64,000 nucleotides of DNA from Rhynchopus sp. YZ270_cl-10 (GCA_964035575.1 OZ037866.1:372001-436000); one strand, 5' to 3'. Positions 1 to 10,673 are shown, counted from the first letter of the stretch. A program made the numbers and translations. The notes: generated by a model from the sequence alone, not told the origin.

Positions 1-439
1 TTTTTTTTGAAAGATGAACATGCTTCTCGTACACACTACAATCACATAAATATCCTAAAGAGCGCAGATGCCACCCCCCTGTATCGGGATGTTATCAAAA
101 CAGGGGGGGGGTGGGTACCATTCTTTTTTGCAACATCGTTGATGCGACAGACAACGCATATTGTGCTGTACAAAAGGGGGGGATTTATTGAGTCTGTTAC
201 AATATGATAGTCATTGCACTGACCTGAAGGTTGGTTGTGATGCATAGCTAGGTCTATAAGTTATCAAACACACACACACCTGGCAAAAAAAAAAGGGGGG
301 GTGTTGTCACTCACTGATGTATCATTGAAATAATGGTGCTTACCCAAATGGTACACTTCAATACCTCATTTTTTTAATGACCTGTTGTATTAGTGTGACG
401 CAAGCAGTCTGCACTGTCAGTGTGAAAAATAACCATTAT

Positions 440-509
440 TGGCGTGGCTGACGACCCCAAAATAGCAGAACGTAGCACAAAAAAATAGCACCCCCTTTCA
501 GCCACACCA
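440..509 (+). repeat. Short inverted-terminal-repeat element, copy 1 (MITE-like)
   Basis: This 70-bp element begins TGGCGTGGCTGA and ends with the near-perfect inverse TCAGCCACACCA. Its core contains GACGACCCCAAAATAGCAG, shared with the copies at 1770 and 30226. ATTAT lies at the left edge and again two bases beyond the right edge, so the target duplication is less clean than in the other copies. It is too short to encode anything, and its size and termini fit a non-autonomous DNA element. Confidence 0.7.
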
Positions 510-1475
510 AAATTATCAGATAGTGCTAAGACGCCTCTGATGCTTAGTCCCCCACTAAGAAAATATTTTAGTTTGATTATATGGTGTTCCGGAGGGGGGC
601 CTCTTTTGACATGCACTTGATAGGTTTGACACCCTAAGCCTTGCACACGTGTTAGACTCCTTGGTCCGTGTTTCAAGACGGGTAGTTAAAGGTCGCTATG
701 TCAGGTGCCCACCCTACGTAAACTAATCTGACATGTCCTTGACAGTTGTCCCGTAACACCATTATAGACTACTAACATAAGACAGCAGTCGCAATTTTTT
801 TTCCCTTCACAGAATCCTTAACACTAAGAAAAGAACACTTCAAGATGAATAAGCCTCTCGTGCATATACATCAGAAAAGAGAAGGGAACCCTTTGGCAAA
901 AAAAAAAGAGGGGAAAAAAAAAATGGAAAAAGCAGCATCAATCGCTGACTGATTTGTACCTTTTTTTTTGAAAAATTGATGACGTGTAGACACCTCGCTT
1001 TTTTCTCGTGTGAACTGCACGCAATTTTTTTTTTATGAATATCTGTTTGTTTGTTTTAGTAGCCGCCATGACCATGAGACGGTCTTTACTATCCAGAGAA
1101 AAGAGAAAAAAGAAACCACTCTCACGAGAACAAAATTATTGAAGGAAACTAGTTTAAAAAAACGCTTTTGAAAGATGGATGTGCCTTTTGCACACAAAAC
1201 AAAACAAAAAAGAGTGGGGAGAGGAACTACTGGAGAATGGGGGTGGGAGGGATGGCACATTGAACATAGGCTAATTTGGACATTCTGTGCTGGAATACAA
1301 TAACGAAGAGACTGCACATGACAGGGGGGGGGAAAGAGGGATGAGATTGGGAATAGGGCGCAGGAAAAAGAGGGCCGATTTTTTGTAAATAAGATTTTTT
1401 TTTTTTTTGTGTTTTTTTGTGAATATTGTTGTTGCGGGCACCCGGATCTCCCCAAGAGGGGTGTTTTTTTTTTCT

Positions 1476-1527
1476 TTTGAAAACTTGGCTGTATTAGTGT
1501 AGACACCCGAGGATGAACTCCACTATA
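1476..1527 (-). repeat. R1 short repeat with A-tail, copy 1
   Basis: Read on the minus strand, this is a roughly 50-bp unit that starts TATAGTGGAGTTCATCC, continues CGGGTGTCTACACTAATAC, and ends in TTTTC followed by an A-rich run. Six good copies occur in the window, all in the same orientation. The A-tail resembles a retroposed short RNA, but I could not identify a parent gene or a clear polymerase III promoter. Confidence 0.65.
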
Positions 1528-1769
1528 TTTTTTTCATTTAATTGCATACTGCTCTGCAACGAAGTAGTCTGAGAAGCAGAGGAAAAAAAAAAAAAGTTAA
1601 AAGTGCAAAAACACCTCACTGGACAATCGGACGCAGGCACTCAAAAAAGAAAGGGGAAAAGACGTTGCACACCCTGACAGGGGGGGAGTAAGGGTGCAAT
1701 TGAGAAATTGATCAACTCGTTTGTATTGTTCTTTCTCCTTCTTTCGCACAGGGCATCACAAGCCAATAT

Positions 1770-1837
1770 TGGTGTGGCTGACGACCCCAAAATAGCAGAA
1801 AATAGCCCCAAAATAGCACTCCCTTTCAGACACACAA
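1770..1837 (+). repeat. Short inverted-terminal-repeat element, copy 2 (MITE-like)
   Basis: This belongs to the same family as 440-509, starting TGGTGTGGCTGA and ending in a degraded inverse. AATAT flanks both ends (1765-1769 and 1837-1841, one base shared with the element end), which fits a 5-bp A/T target-site duplication. Confidence 0.75.
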
Positions 1838-2326
1838 ATATGCTATGTTCTTCTACTCAGTCAGCTTGGCTGACGCTATAAGCATTTGGCAAAAGTGCAG
1901 TGCAGTTGGATATGGAAAATTCATCCGCTTAATTTGAGAGGAGCACCAGCAGGCCTGGATCCACCCATTCAGGGTTTCATTTCTTGAAATGAAAAAGGGG
2001 CGGGGGAAAAAAAAAACAAACAAACACTGAGTCATGATTGGCCCCCCTCAAAGTGCTAAACACCTAAATTTATCTTGGAGAAAAAAATGATAAAGTGCCC
2101 CCCACCTTAGTGAGCCGCAAGACACATTTAACACCTTCCCCCTGAGGTTTGAAAGCACGATGAATTTTTGTATAATGAGATAGGAAAGGGAGAGGACAAA
2201 AATTCGGTTCACATACTTTCAATTTATGAAGAAACAGAAAGCATTTTTTTGAGGTGAACGAAAATGCGCCCTTTTTCATTTGGTTTAAATGGCAGAAAAA
2301 GATTTTTTTTTTTTTTGTTTCTTTTC

Positions 2327-2377
2327 TTTGAAAACTTGGTTGTATTAGTGTAGACACCCGAGGATGAACTCCACTAT
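2327..2377 (-). repeat. R1 short repeat with A-tail, copy 2
   Basis: This copy has the same unit and orientation as 1476-1527 and is followed on the minus strand by an A-rich tract. It matches the first copy closely throughout the conserved block. Confidence 0.65.
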
Positions 2378-2660
2378 TTCTTTTTTAACTTTTGATGAAC
2401 ATAAGCTTGACTGCGCTTGAGCCACCTTAGGATATTGATTAAGATTTTACTATTTTTTTTTTGAAAGAAAGCTGGGGTAGGAGTTGTCCGCAAACTAAAA
2501 GAGAAACACTGTCTTCCGTAATATTATACTGACCGTAAAGTAAAAGGGCAGACTCTCCTAAAACCTGGAAAAGGTCAAATATTTTTTTTTACGATCAGTA
2601 TAGTACAGAGACGGTAGTGGACAATATGTTGCTTGAAGAAAGAACGAAAAAAGAAGTAGA

Positions 2661-2775
2661 GTTGAAATGCGAAACCCTAACAGTGTACCTTGGAAAATGA
2701 CTGGCTGTACCGGGAGGGTGGACACCCCCAAACCATGCAGTCCTACAATCCATTTCGTGGGTTGACATCTGATTA
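2661..2775 (+). repeat. R2 repeat, about 120 bp, copy 1
   Basis: This is a divergent member of a family that starts GTTGACTTGAAATAC and contains CAGTGTACCTT, then GACCGGCTGTA, then ACCATGCAGTCCTACAATCC, and ends near TACATCTGAT. Copies also lie at 3536, 5568 and 59803, all in plus orientation. No coding potential or terminal inverted repeat is visible. Confidence 0.65.
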
Positions 2776-2967
2776 CATTTTTGATAAAGAAAGGAGTGTT
2801 CTACTGACACATTGTCGTTGTGTCGACAATCACTTGATGTACCCACCTTGGTGAGGGGGTAACCAGGCTCTGTGCTCAATGGTTTACCAAAAGCCTTTAT
2901 TGTACTACGGAAGGTGTAAAGGCAGTTCGTCCTCACAACCCTTAAGAAAACTCAAAAGAAAACTTGA

Positions 2968-3000
2968 AAGATGAATGAACCTCTTGTGCACAGACATCTT
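2968..3000 (+). repeat. R3 hairpin repeat, copy 1
   Basis: This 33-bp unit is bounded by AAGATG and its inverse CATCTT, with a self-complementary TGTGCACA inside. The copy at 4584-4616 has AAGACG and CGTCTT at the same places. Less complete copies are scattered through the spacers, for example near 838, 13714, 37677, 38112, 53167, 58452, 59926 and 60268. Confidence 0.6.
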
Positions 3001-3314
3001 GTGATCAAAATTTATGAGAAAAAATAGGTGGGTGCTAAAAATAGAAACTTAACACTCATCGCACGGTAAAACCCCATGGGAGACAGGTTGTGGTGAAACG
3101 CACAACACCTCGACCTGTTTGGTGAGGAGTGGCCTCTGCAGCGCGGTTCGTCCCCCCAGAACCGCAACAGTGTGTTCAAAATGCTTTGTTTCTATTTTCC
3201 TCCTTCATTTCATGAGGTGACAAAAAAAAGAGGGGACCTTCCAGGGGCAACCCGCACATAAAGTGGTATTCACTGTTACACTTTTTTGTTTTGTTTTGTT
3301 TTGTTTTTTTTTTT

Positions 3315-3366
3315 TTTGAAAACTTGGTTGCATCAGTGTAGACACCCGAGGATGAACTCCACTATA
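3315..3366 (-). repeat. R1 short repeat with A-tail, copy 3
   Basis: This is another R1 unit in the same orientation, with a long A-tail on the minus strand (seen as T residues at about 3302-3317). Confidence 0.65.
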
Positions 3367-3535
3367 ATTTTTTGGTTTGGTTTTAATTTATTCAGCTTAT
3401 TGTTCGAGAGAAAAGAAAGGTTGGTAAGATGGACATTTAGCCTCTCTCTGTGCTTTGAGGTTTTCTTGGTCACCCAAGAAATTTTCGAAGATAAATACAT
3501 TCTATTATGAGGGGGAAAATGAAGAGAAAAAAAAC

Positions 3536-3664
3536 GTTGACTTGAAATACAAAGCACTCTCGTGAACAGTGTACCTTTGGTTCATGACCGGCTGTAAAGG
3601 GGGGGGGGGGTGGACACCCCAAACCATGCAGTCCTACAATCCATTTCGTGGTTTACATCTGATT
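3536..3664 (+). repeat. R2 repeat, copy 2
   Basis: This is a well-preserved R2 copy with an expanded G run in the middle (about 3600-3610). It is followed directly by a partial R3-like stretch, an arrangement also seen after the copies at 5568 and 59803, so R2 and R3 may belong to one composite unit. Confidence 0.7.
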
Positions 3665-4583
3665 TTAAAAAAACCTTCTAAGATGAACACACATCTGAAA
3701 AACAAGATGCTTTTTTTTGGTGTGTTTACATTTCAACGATATGCATTCAATAAATTGATAGCAAAAAAAGGGACAAGAAGCGGGGGAAATAGAAACTTCA
3801 AGATATGATGGTAAGCAATAAGAAAGGGAAAAAGAGGGGGTTTTTTTTTTCGTTTGCCCCGCAAGCTGTTGTGGCTTTCCCCCACTGAAGTATAGTGTTG
3901 GCAGAGATGTAAAAAGAAGAAAAAAAAAGGGGGGGGGGGGGGGGGTAAACAAAAGCTAGCGGGGATGTACTGTCAGTCGTTTCTATTTCGTATTACCAAT
4001 AATTTGGTATGTTGACACATGGTTCCATGGGCGTCATTGGATAAGTAAAGCGACGATAAGAGTAGTGGCATTTCATTGTTGAAGCCTCCCACCTAAGTAA
4101 CTACCTCTCATGTCACTGCAGGGATTTCCTTAAGTTAGGTATAAATTGACAAACATGCAACAAGTGCTCAATAGTTGAAAAATTCGTGCTGCCATCAATT
4201 TTTTTTTGGCCCCAACTCAGCAATTCTAGTTTTCAAATTTATCCTCCAAAAAAAATTTTTTTTGTGGCATGAAAAACGAAGTCGGGCCCGCTGGGATAAA
4301 ACTTTTGTTTGATTATAGACTACTATCACTAGATAGCAGGTTATTCTTCACAGGATCCTTAAAAGAGATTAAAAGAAGAGCAAATAATCAGGCCCGCTGG
4401 GAATAAAACAGGAACACGCAAACTGCCAAAATTCGGGTGTCTTTGGCATTTTTTGTCGACCTCTGAGTATACCCATTTCCCCCCCGACAACTGTAGTGGA
4501 AATCCTATTTGCTGACTGGAAAAAAAAAAAAAATCACCTGAACGTTGTTTTCCAAGGAACCAGTGTAAAAAAAAAAAACTAAA

Positions 4584-4616
4584 AAGACGAATGTATCTCT
4601 TGTACACAGACGTCTT
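4584..4616 (+). repeat. R3 hairpin repeat, copy 2 with paired change
   Basis: This 33-bp unit has AAGACG at the left and CGTCTT at the right. Compared with copy 1 (AAGATG / CATCTT), one base changed on each side and complementarity was kept. The central TGTACACA replaces TGTGCACA. Confidence 0.6.
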
Positions 4617-5567
4617 TAAAAAGGGAGTAAGATATCACTGAAACGAAGGAGGGGCGGGGGGGGAGGGAAATGACATAAACCAAAAAGAGGAAGAGGGGGA
4701 AAAAAAAAATTATGAAAACTATTTTCTTTGTGGGGAGAGTGTATTTTTTTTGTGCAGAACATCCACTTTTTTTTCCAGCAGGGTGGTCTTTCTGTGGAAG
4801 TGTCTTTTGACACAAAAATAAAAACTGTTATCTGAGTTTAAGCTAGTCTGATAAAGAAAGAAACGAAATCAGAAAAAGAATTTTTCGTTGATCGCACCGG
4901 ATTTTTGTGGAGTGTGTAGGGACAAAATCAAAAACTTTTCTGTGAATAAGTTGTGTCGTGTTTACATCGCTCACACCAAAAAAATTCGGGCACAACTCAG
5001 ATATGTTTTCATTTCCTCCCCTACAACCTTTGCAAGGCAGTTGTCACAAAAAAAAAATTGCTTTATTTCTCTCCCCTTAAATTTCCCTTTACAACAAAGG
5101 CAAAAAAAAATGCTGGTAAGACGCTCCCTCTCTCTCATGTTTAGTCACAAGAAAAAATAATCCAAAAAAAAAGGAATAGTTATTGATGCAGGCACACCCG
5201 ACTGACCCACATACGATGCCAGCTCCGGATGTAAGCACAACACATAACATAACGTAAAAAAGGGTACAAAACACTGGAACGGATCCTCCAAGAAAGAAAG
5301 TGAAAATTGAAGGTGCAAAAAAAAAAAAAGACGTGCAGACTGGGAATGAACAATGATGTGGCACGTTCAGCAGCAACTGCATGCGAAGATACATAAAATT
5401 GACTTAAATTTTTGGGCGTGCCACATCAAAAAAAATTTAAAAAAAAAAGGGAAAGATCGATGGAACCAGGGTGACACACCACAGCCCTTTCAAAAAGAGT
5501 TGAAAAGAACGTGGAATAGCTGCCATCTGAAATGTATGTTCAACAATAAATGAAAAAGAAAATTAAA

Positions 5568-5690
5568 GTTGACTTGAAATACAAAAGCCCTCTCGTGAAC
5601 AGTGTACCTTTGGTACAATGACCGACTGTAAAGGGGGGTGGACACCCAAACCATGCAGTCCAACATCCATTTCGTGGTTTACATCTGATA
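5568..5690 (+). repeat. R2 repeat, copy 3
   Basis: This is a well-preserved R2 copy in plus orientation. An R3-like fragment follows at about 5695-5720. Confidence 0.7.
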
Positions 5691-6539
5691 ATTAAAAGAT
5701 GTGCCTCGCGGACACACAACAACTAAAGTAGTCGGGGCTTTTGAGTAATGAATGAAGTAAGAAGCACAAAAAAAAACAAGAAGAAATAACGGGGGACTGC
5801 CTGGGGACAACAAAACACAAATTTCTGTGAATGTGACTTTCGGGGAAAGGGGATACTGTGCAAAAAACGATTCGCTTTTTGAAGGGGGGAAAAAAAGGTT
5901 TTTTTTAGGGCAGCACCGGCGCGCGCAAACACGAGCCATTTTTAAAAGTTTCGCTACCCTTACTGACTTCCCTTTATTGTACGGAGCAACAACAAAGAGT
6001 ACTCATCAGGAGGGAGGGAATGGAAGGGAACTAACTGTCCCATTTTCCTTTTTTTTTTTTCTCTATCGACATCACAGATTCACCATGTCAAAAAAAATAA
6101 AAATAAAAATAAAAAAGACATAGCTTTCTGTTTACTCCTTTTAGCACAAACTAGTACAGGGGGTGTTTTTCGTATTATTTTGTTGTTTTTTTTCGTTTTT
6201 TTTGTGTATTATTCGTTGTATCAACAGAGCAAGGGTTAAGTTTTTTTTTTTTTCTCTGGACCTGATTTTGTTCTACAAACCCAGGTTTTACGAGATGACT
6301 AAGTGTTGCCACTCAAAAAAAAAAAAAATCGGTGCTACCTTTTAACAGGTCTGTGCATGTGTATGTGTGTGTATTTTCTGTTTCTTCTTGAAATCCCCTA
6401 TGTATCAGTGCAGACACTCAAGCCTGGTGTCCACCAATTTACCATCATTTTTTTCTGTTTGAATCATGATATCAAGGATCTCTGTTCTGGGGACGAATCC
6501 CTAAAAAGTAGGTGAAAAAATGGAAAAAAAAAAAAAAAA

Positions 6540-6599
6540 CAAAATATATCCGTTTCGCTTGATCAGATCTCGACCGTTTGTTGCATTGCACGCTTCCAC
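6540..6599 (-). repeat. Split direct repeat B2 of the retroelement
   Basis: This 60-bp repeat is identical by eye to 6851-6910. It forms the outer 3' end of the element in the direction of its genes. Confidence 0.85.
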
Positions 6600-6635
6600 C
6601 TGCCGACACTCTTTTTTTTTTTTTTTTTTTTTTTT

Positions 6636-6851
6636 GAAAAAATTGATTGTTTCCAACACACGCGGACTGTGTCAGTGTGTGATGGTATATGATTATTGCC
6701 TGAAGTACAGAAAATGGGAGTGTCGGTGGCGGAGCACAAAAGAGGTAAAATGAAAAACATATCGGGTGGGGTCTCTGATCTAATCTGTGCGACGAATATA
6801 TTTCCCCTAACACGCCATGTTTGGCCAGGGCCTCTCCAGCGCGTCAGTTGC
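6636..6851 (-). repeat. Split direct repeat A2 of the retroelement
   Basis: This 216-bp repeat is identical by eye to 11047-11262. On the element's own strand it is followed by a run of A residues (seen as T at 6612-6635), as is A1. It abuts repeat B1 directly, as expected for the internal B1-A2 junction. Confidence 0.85.
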
Positions 6852-6910
6852 AAAATATATCCGTTTCGCTTGATCAGATCTCGACCGTTTGTTGCATTGC
6901 ACGCTTCCAC
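6852..6910 (-). repeat. Split direct repeat B1 of the retroelement
   Basis: This is the second copy of the 60-bp B repeat, lying just downstream of the RT-RNase H frame and fused to A2 with a base or two shared. The junction is the presumed recombination point of a circular intermediate (known for the family). Confidence 0.85.
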
Positions 6911-6978
6911 TCAGGACCCTAAGGACCCTCGGATCGAAGGGACGCCGCGCGAACGATGGATGGGATTACGCTCCGCTG

Positions 6979-9504
6979 CTAAACCGGTAGTGTGATCGGG
7001 TAGTCTGCCACCACGCCTCTCGTATACTTGTCTGCTCTTTGCTCCAACGTCGGTACCCATTCACATGCGACTTGGATGCGGGCGCCGGCCGCTAAGGTGA
7101 AAAGTTCGGCGATCACGAAATTTGAGCGGTAGTCTGAAGAGTGGCCCCTCTGGAGGCTGTGTACAGCCGGGAGGTTGTCGACCATCAGCCTGAGTCGCGT
7201 AGTATGTACCGATCTTGCCGCAAGTGCTACGGCCTGCTTTGCCGCGTAAAGTTCCTTTCTGTATATGTGCCAGTGTTCCTGCTCGTTAGAGAAATCCGCC
7301 TGTGACACCTGCTGCGGTTCTGACTCAAGGATCGCCGCCCACGCCTTCGAGGAAGCATCGGACCATGCTGTGATAGATGATGTTGGTCCCCGTTCAATCC
7401 ATGGATTTTCCTTAATACGTATCGTCCTCTCCTTTACTTCCTTCACCACCGAAGGGCGCACTGCTGTAGGCGTGTCCCATGCAGCCGTGTTGTATAAATC
7501 TCGAGCGATGTCTCTCATGAAGCTCAGTGTCGCGGGTAGGAAACATAGAAAAGAGTTTGTAATGTATGAGTGCCACACCATGCCCCCGACCACCTTGTAG
7601 ATTTCCCTAGGGGTTGCCATCCCTCCGGTTACCTTCGCGTGTGCACTATTCGCCAAAAATTTCTTAATCCATTCCGGATCTGAACGATATATATGATGTC
7701 TGAGGTCGAAAGAGACGCCGAAAGTTTCAAAAAGTTGTGTGGGGACCCCGTAGCCTTTCTCGTCCAAAGTCATCTTCGCGTCCACAGCGTTGCATCGGGA
7801 GATGAATATTTGAAACTGCTTGGTCGCCTCATCCTCCGTGTCTGCGGTGACAATGAAGTTGTCAATCCACGTGACGCCCTCTGACGGTGGCAACAGTACT
7901 CTCGCCGCTCGGTTCGCAATGCACGGGGCGAACTTCCACCCCATGCACAAAGCTTTTAGTCTTGTGGTCACGAACTTTCCTCGCTGTGGTGCTACTTTTA
8001 CCCCGAAGAAGTCCCTGATATCTGGGTGCACCGGAAACTGGTAAAACCAGCTCTTCCCGTCTGTATTCACCACCCAGTTGGCTTGTAGAATCTGATGTAT
8101 CACCTGGGGCATTCGCGGGAGCCACATGTCCGGTGGGTGCCGCATGCAGTCGTTTAGCTTTCTGCCGTCCAGAACAAACCTTCTCCCTCCCGACTTCTTC
8201 TCCACTGTGAATCCATGCAGTACGACGGTGGGTTCCTGATCCACTTCCTCCAACACGTTATAGTCCTTCAGCGCTTTTAGATGGTGCATGAGATTTCGTG
8301 ATATCTTTTTCCGGAAATGTGCGTCGTATCTGACGTTCTCTAGAGCCCCTTCCAGGAACTGCGTGTAAAAGCTTTTTGGATCTGTGATCAGATCAATCAC
8401 TCCCTGCAGTTCACCTGTCACGTCCAACTCCTGCAGCTTTCGCATGTCCATGAAACCGGCGCATATGGGCGCGATGTAGTCGTCTTCTGGAATACCGCGC
8501 ACACGGGGTGGTCTGCACAGCTTTCCATTCACCGACACTGCGAGGACATCGTTGTATAGCGCCTCCAAACCCGGCCCCATGTCTTTTTCGTCCTCTGGAT
8601 TGTAGCGTGTCTTTTCCCCTGGGATCCATGGTACGCCAGGTATCTTCCCCTGGAGCAAGTACTTCACATGGCTGCCTGCAGCTGCTGCGACATGGTTGCC
8701 GTCACGTCCACCCTCTGTAGTCCCGCTTCTGCGACGTACCGAATCAGAGACTCCGTTGTTTGGTGACGGGTGAGGAGGCATATTTCGTCGAGGGACACCT
8801 TCTGTTTCAGGAGGAACTGCGCAGCCCCTCTTCTCAGTGAGTGCGACGACAGCTCCCTGTTGACTCTCTGTAGTGCGGCTCCGAGTTGGTGCGATGTTAT
8901 CCCTGGTGGGAAAATCAAACCTTGCTGATCGCGGACGGCTTGCAGTCGTTGCACTAAAATTTCCTGCGCTGCTTTTGTGAGATGGTGGCCCGTGAAGCGT
9001 CCCAGCTGGAAAGGATCTCCTTTGGTCTCCCTCCAATGCACTGCCACCACTCCGTCTGGTCTGATGGTGATCTCCTGCTTTTTGAGTCGCAGCACGTCCG
9101 ACGCCCTCCCCGCCGTCACCCAACACATAGCCAGTGCTAAACGGATCAACGGCTTCTTCTCCAGCTCGATCGCCGATGCAACTTCGGAGGGACGTGCCGG
9201 CTTGGCCTGCTTGCCCGGCATCAGTGCTCCCATCCTTCGCAGACTCCGACGGTAATCCTGCACCATTTGGGACTCCGCCAGGCGTGCGTCCCCTGTCCGC
9301 CGTAACGCCGCCGCCACGTCCATCGTATACTGCAGCGCCGAACTCTCCGTGACTCCGTCTAAAGACCTTTTCTTTTCCACCCAATATATGAGCGCCACTT
9401 CGTGTGAGATTGTGCATGCGTGTTTCTCCTCCCAAGCGTTTTTGAATTCGAAGTATCGCCGACACGTGCTTTGGAGGCTCTTCCAGGAGGACTCCGCTAA
9501 GCAT
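6979..9504 (-). CDS. Reverse transcriptase-RNase H of the YR retroelement
   Basis: This open frame of 841 codons runs on the minus strand. Only the part after roughly residue 285 (about 8660 down to 6979) resembles a protein family: a DIRS-type reverse transcriptase followed by RNase H. The RT part includes VEKKSGGRRFVLDGRKLN, a typical RT fingers motif, then DGKSWFYQFPVHPD and the region around GVTWIDNFIVTAD. RNase H follows with ITAWSDASSKAWAAIL and MVDNLPAVHSL. The upstream third overlaps the recombinase gene in another frame and is probably not translated. How this frame is reached (own start or read-through) is not shown by the sequence. Confidence 0.8.
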   Translation of the reverse strand: MLSGVLLEEPPKHVSAILRIQKRLGGETRMHNLTRSGAHILGGKEKVFRRSHGEFGAAVYDGRGGGVTADRGRTPGGVPNGAGLPSESAKDGSTDAGQAGQAGTSLRSCIGDRAGEEAVDPFSTGYVLGDGGEGVGRAATQKAGDHHQTRRSGGSALEGDQRRSFPAGTLHGPPSHKSSAGNFSATTASRPRSARFDFPTRDNIAPTRSRTTESQQGAVVALTEKRGCAVPPETEGVPRRNMPPHPSPNNGVSDSVRRRSGTTEGGRDGNHVAAAAGSHVKYLLQGKIPGVPWIPGEKTRYNPEDEKDMGPGLEALYNDVLAVSVNGKLCRPPRVRGIPEDDYIAPICAGFMDMRKLQELDVTGELQGVIDLITDPKSFYTQFLEGALENVRYDAHFRKKISRNLMHHLKALKDYNVLEEVDQEPTVVLHGFTVEKKSGGRRFVLDGRKLNDCMRHPPDMWLPRMPQVIHQILQANWVVNTDGKSWFYQFPVHPDIRDFFGVKVAPQRGKFVTTRLKALCMGWKFAPCIANRAARVLLPPSEGVTWIDNFIVTADTEDEATKQFQIFISRCNAVDAKMTLDEKGYGVPTQLFETFGVSFDLRHHIYRSDPEWIKKFLANSAHAKVTGGMATPREIYKVVGGMVWHSYITNSFLCFLPATLSFMRDIARDLYNTAAWDTPTAVRPSVVKEVKERTIRIKENPWIERGPTSSITAWSDASSKAWAAILESEPQQVSQADFSNEQEHWHIYRKELYAAKQAVALAARSVHTTRLRLMVDNLPAVHSLQRGHSSDYRSNFVIAELFTLAAGARIQVACEWVPTLEQRADKYTRGVVADYPITLPV

Positions 9505-9614
9505 CGGGCGAGGGTTGTCTGGGTCGATTGAATTATTGTATTTTCCTGTTTGTTTGTGAGGGGGGTCTCGTGTTGTCGTTTTCTGCCTCTTTCGCTGGGG
9601 GGAGGAAAGAGCAT
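8664..9614 (-). CDS. Tyrosine recombinase of the YR retroelement
   Basis: This protein of 316 residues lies between the Gag-like and RT frames. The N-terminal half is helical and Arg-rich, like the core-binding domain of tyrosine recombinases. The catalytic half shows the family signature in order: TAGRASDVLRL (first Arg), HSLRRGAAQF (His-x-x-Arg box) and LTRHQTTESLIRYV (Arg-His and the nucleophilic Tyr). In this family the enzyme replaces the integrase of LTR retroelements and inserts a circular DNA intermediate by site-specific recombination (known for the family). Its start lies 15 nt after the Gag-like stop. It looks whole. Confidence 0.88.
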   Translation of the reverse strand: MLFPPPSERGRKRQHETPLTNKQENTIIQSTQTTLARCLAESSWKSLQSTCRRYFEFKNAWEEKHACTISHEVALIYWVEKKRSLDGVTESSALQYTMDVAAALRRTGDARLAESQMVQDYRRSLRRMGALMPGKQAKPARPSEVASAIELEKKPLIRLALAMCWVTAGRASDVLRLKKQEITIRPDGVVAVHWRETKGDPFQLGRFTGHHLTKAAQEILVQRLQAVRDQQGLIFPPGITSHQLGAALQRVNRELSSHSLRRGAAQFLLKQKVSLDEICLLTRHQTTESLIRYVAEAGLQRVDVTATMSQQLQAAM

Positions 9615-9629
9615 CTGCGCGTAGGGCAG

Positions 9630-10673
9630 TCAGTTCTTCCCCCCGCGTCCCCCCTTTCCCTGGTTCTCGGTGCGTCGATCGTTGGTGCGGTCGTAGTCCC
9701 TCTTCCTGTCGTTTTGGTTTGTGTCCCCTCGGTAACCCCCCGTAGTGCCTCGGTCGTTGTTTCGGTTGTTCTCCTTCTTTTTATTCTTCCCCGCCTCTAC
9801 CAACTGCTCCAACATACGTGCCTGCAGCTGCACGGTGAAAGCTTCGGGGAGATAGCCGTTTGCCCTCTTCTCGTACGTCAGACGGATGTTCCTGCCGTAT
9901 ATGCCCAGATGGGTGGAGGCGGACATGGTCACCACTACCTTGTGCAACATCGTCATCGTCCCCCCGTTGTCTGCTGGGTTTGGTTTTAAAGCGTTTAGAG
10001 TGGTGTCGAGGAAATCGAAATTGCGTCTCATCTCTACCTCGTGCTCGCGGGCGAAATCAAGGTTTGAGGGCAATGCGTATTCTTTGAAAACTTTGCTGAC
10101 TTCCGTCCTGATTAGTGTCTTCACCTGGGGTACGTGTACGTTTTTCCATGTCCCGACCACCTCTGCATGGAAACCTTGGGGTAATGCGAGGTTTCGCTGT
10201 TCCTCCAACGCCGTCATCCTGCCGTTCAACGCAACCATCTGGTCCCTCATCTGCATCAGGATCACCATCATGTCCTGCTGTTGTGCGTTCTGTGGTTGTT
10301 GCTGCTGTTGTGCTGCGTTCTGTTGTGCTGGGATATCCGGTGCCGGGTCAGAAGCGTTGCTCACGGCGTCGTCCAGTGGGATCGCGAAAGCGCGTATCCA
10401 CTCACACACTGGACACGACCACCCCAACTCCAGAATGCCATCCGTGAACTCCGTGCGTGTTTGGCCCTGCGGGAGTACGTTGCGGATGCATGTCACCGTA
10501 GTGCGGTGGCCGCAGCGCCAGCAGTTTGCGCCTCCTCCGTGCACCGTGGCGCAGCTCGGGAACACGCATCCTGCCGCCGCCTCAGCCGGCTGCCCCTCTG
10601 CTCTGCCCACCTCCACCTGCGCCCACTCAACGTCGTGCGCGTTGGCGGGGAAGTCGTCCCGGGTAAGGGCCAT
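9630..10673 (-). CDS. Gag-like protein of the YR retroelement
   Basis: This is the first frame of the element, 347 residues. The N-terminal third carries paired Cys/His residues (CVFPSCATVH, CWRCGHRTTVTC, CPVCEW), which suggests a small zinc-binding module. A Gln/Asn-rich linker around residues 118-133 leads to a helical segment. The C-terminus is very rich in Asn, Arg, Asp and Gly (RNNDRGTTGGYRGD and similar), typical of a nucleic-acid-binding tail. Its position and composition support a Gag-type role, but there is no sequence signature that proves it. Confidence 0.65.
   Translation of the reverse strand: MALTRDDFPANAHDVEWAQVEVGRAEGQPAEAAAGCVFPSCATVHGGGANCWRCGHRTTVTCIRNVLPQGQTRTEFTDGILELGWSCPVCEWIRAFAIPLDDAVSNASDPAPDIPAQQNAAQQQQQPQNAQQQDMMVILMQMRDQMVALNGRMTALEEQRNLALPQGFHAEVVGTWKNVHVPQVKTLIRTEVSKVFKEYALPSNLDFAREHEVEMRRNFDFLDTTLNALKPNPADNGGTMTMLHKVVVTMSASTHLGIYGRNIRLTYEKRANGYLPEAFTVQLQARMLEQLVEAGKNKKKENNRNNDRGTTGGYRGDTNQNDRKRDYDRTNDRRTENQGKGGRGGKN

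Larger units (their letters stand above)
1..6539. other. Gene-free, repeat-rich spacer
   Basis: I see no convincing gene here on either strand: the open frames are short, low in complexity and rich in Lys/Phe from A and T runs. The stretch is a patchwork of short interspersed repeats (listed separately), G runs such as 3937-3954, and long A or T runs. Further small repeats recur elsewhere in the window: an ATTATAGACTACTA family (about 762 and 4313, again at 52839), and a roughly 65-bp family at 5172-5241 that recurs at 29795-29857 and partly at 62551-62592. Confidence 0.6.

Noticed and set aside
1033-1506. Minus-strand frame of 157 codons beginning with Ser-Thr-Leu-Ile-Gln-Pro; similar ones at 2070 and 59057
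   Set aside because: The shared N-terminus is just the translated R1 repeat, and the remainder is Lys/Phe-rich translation of homopolymers.
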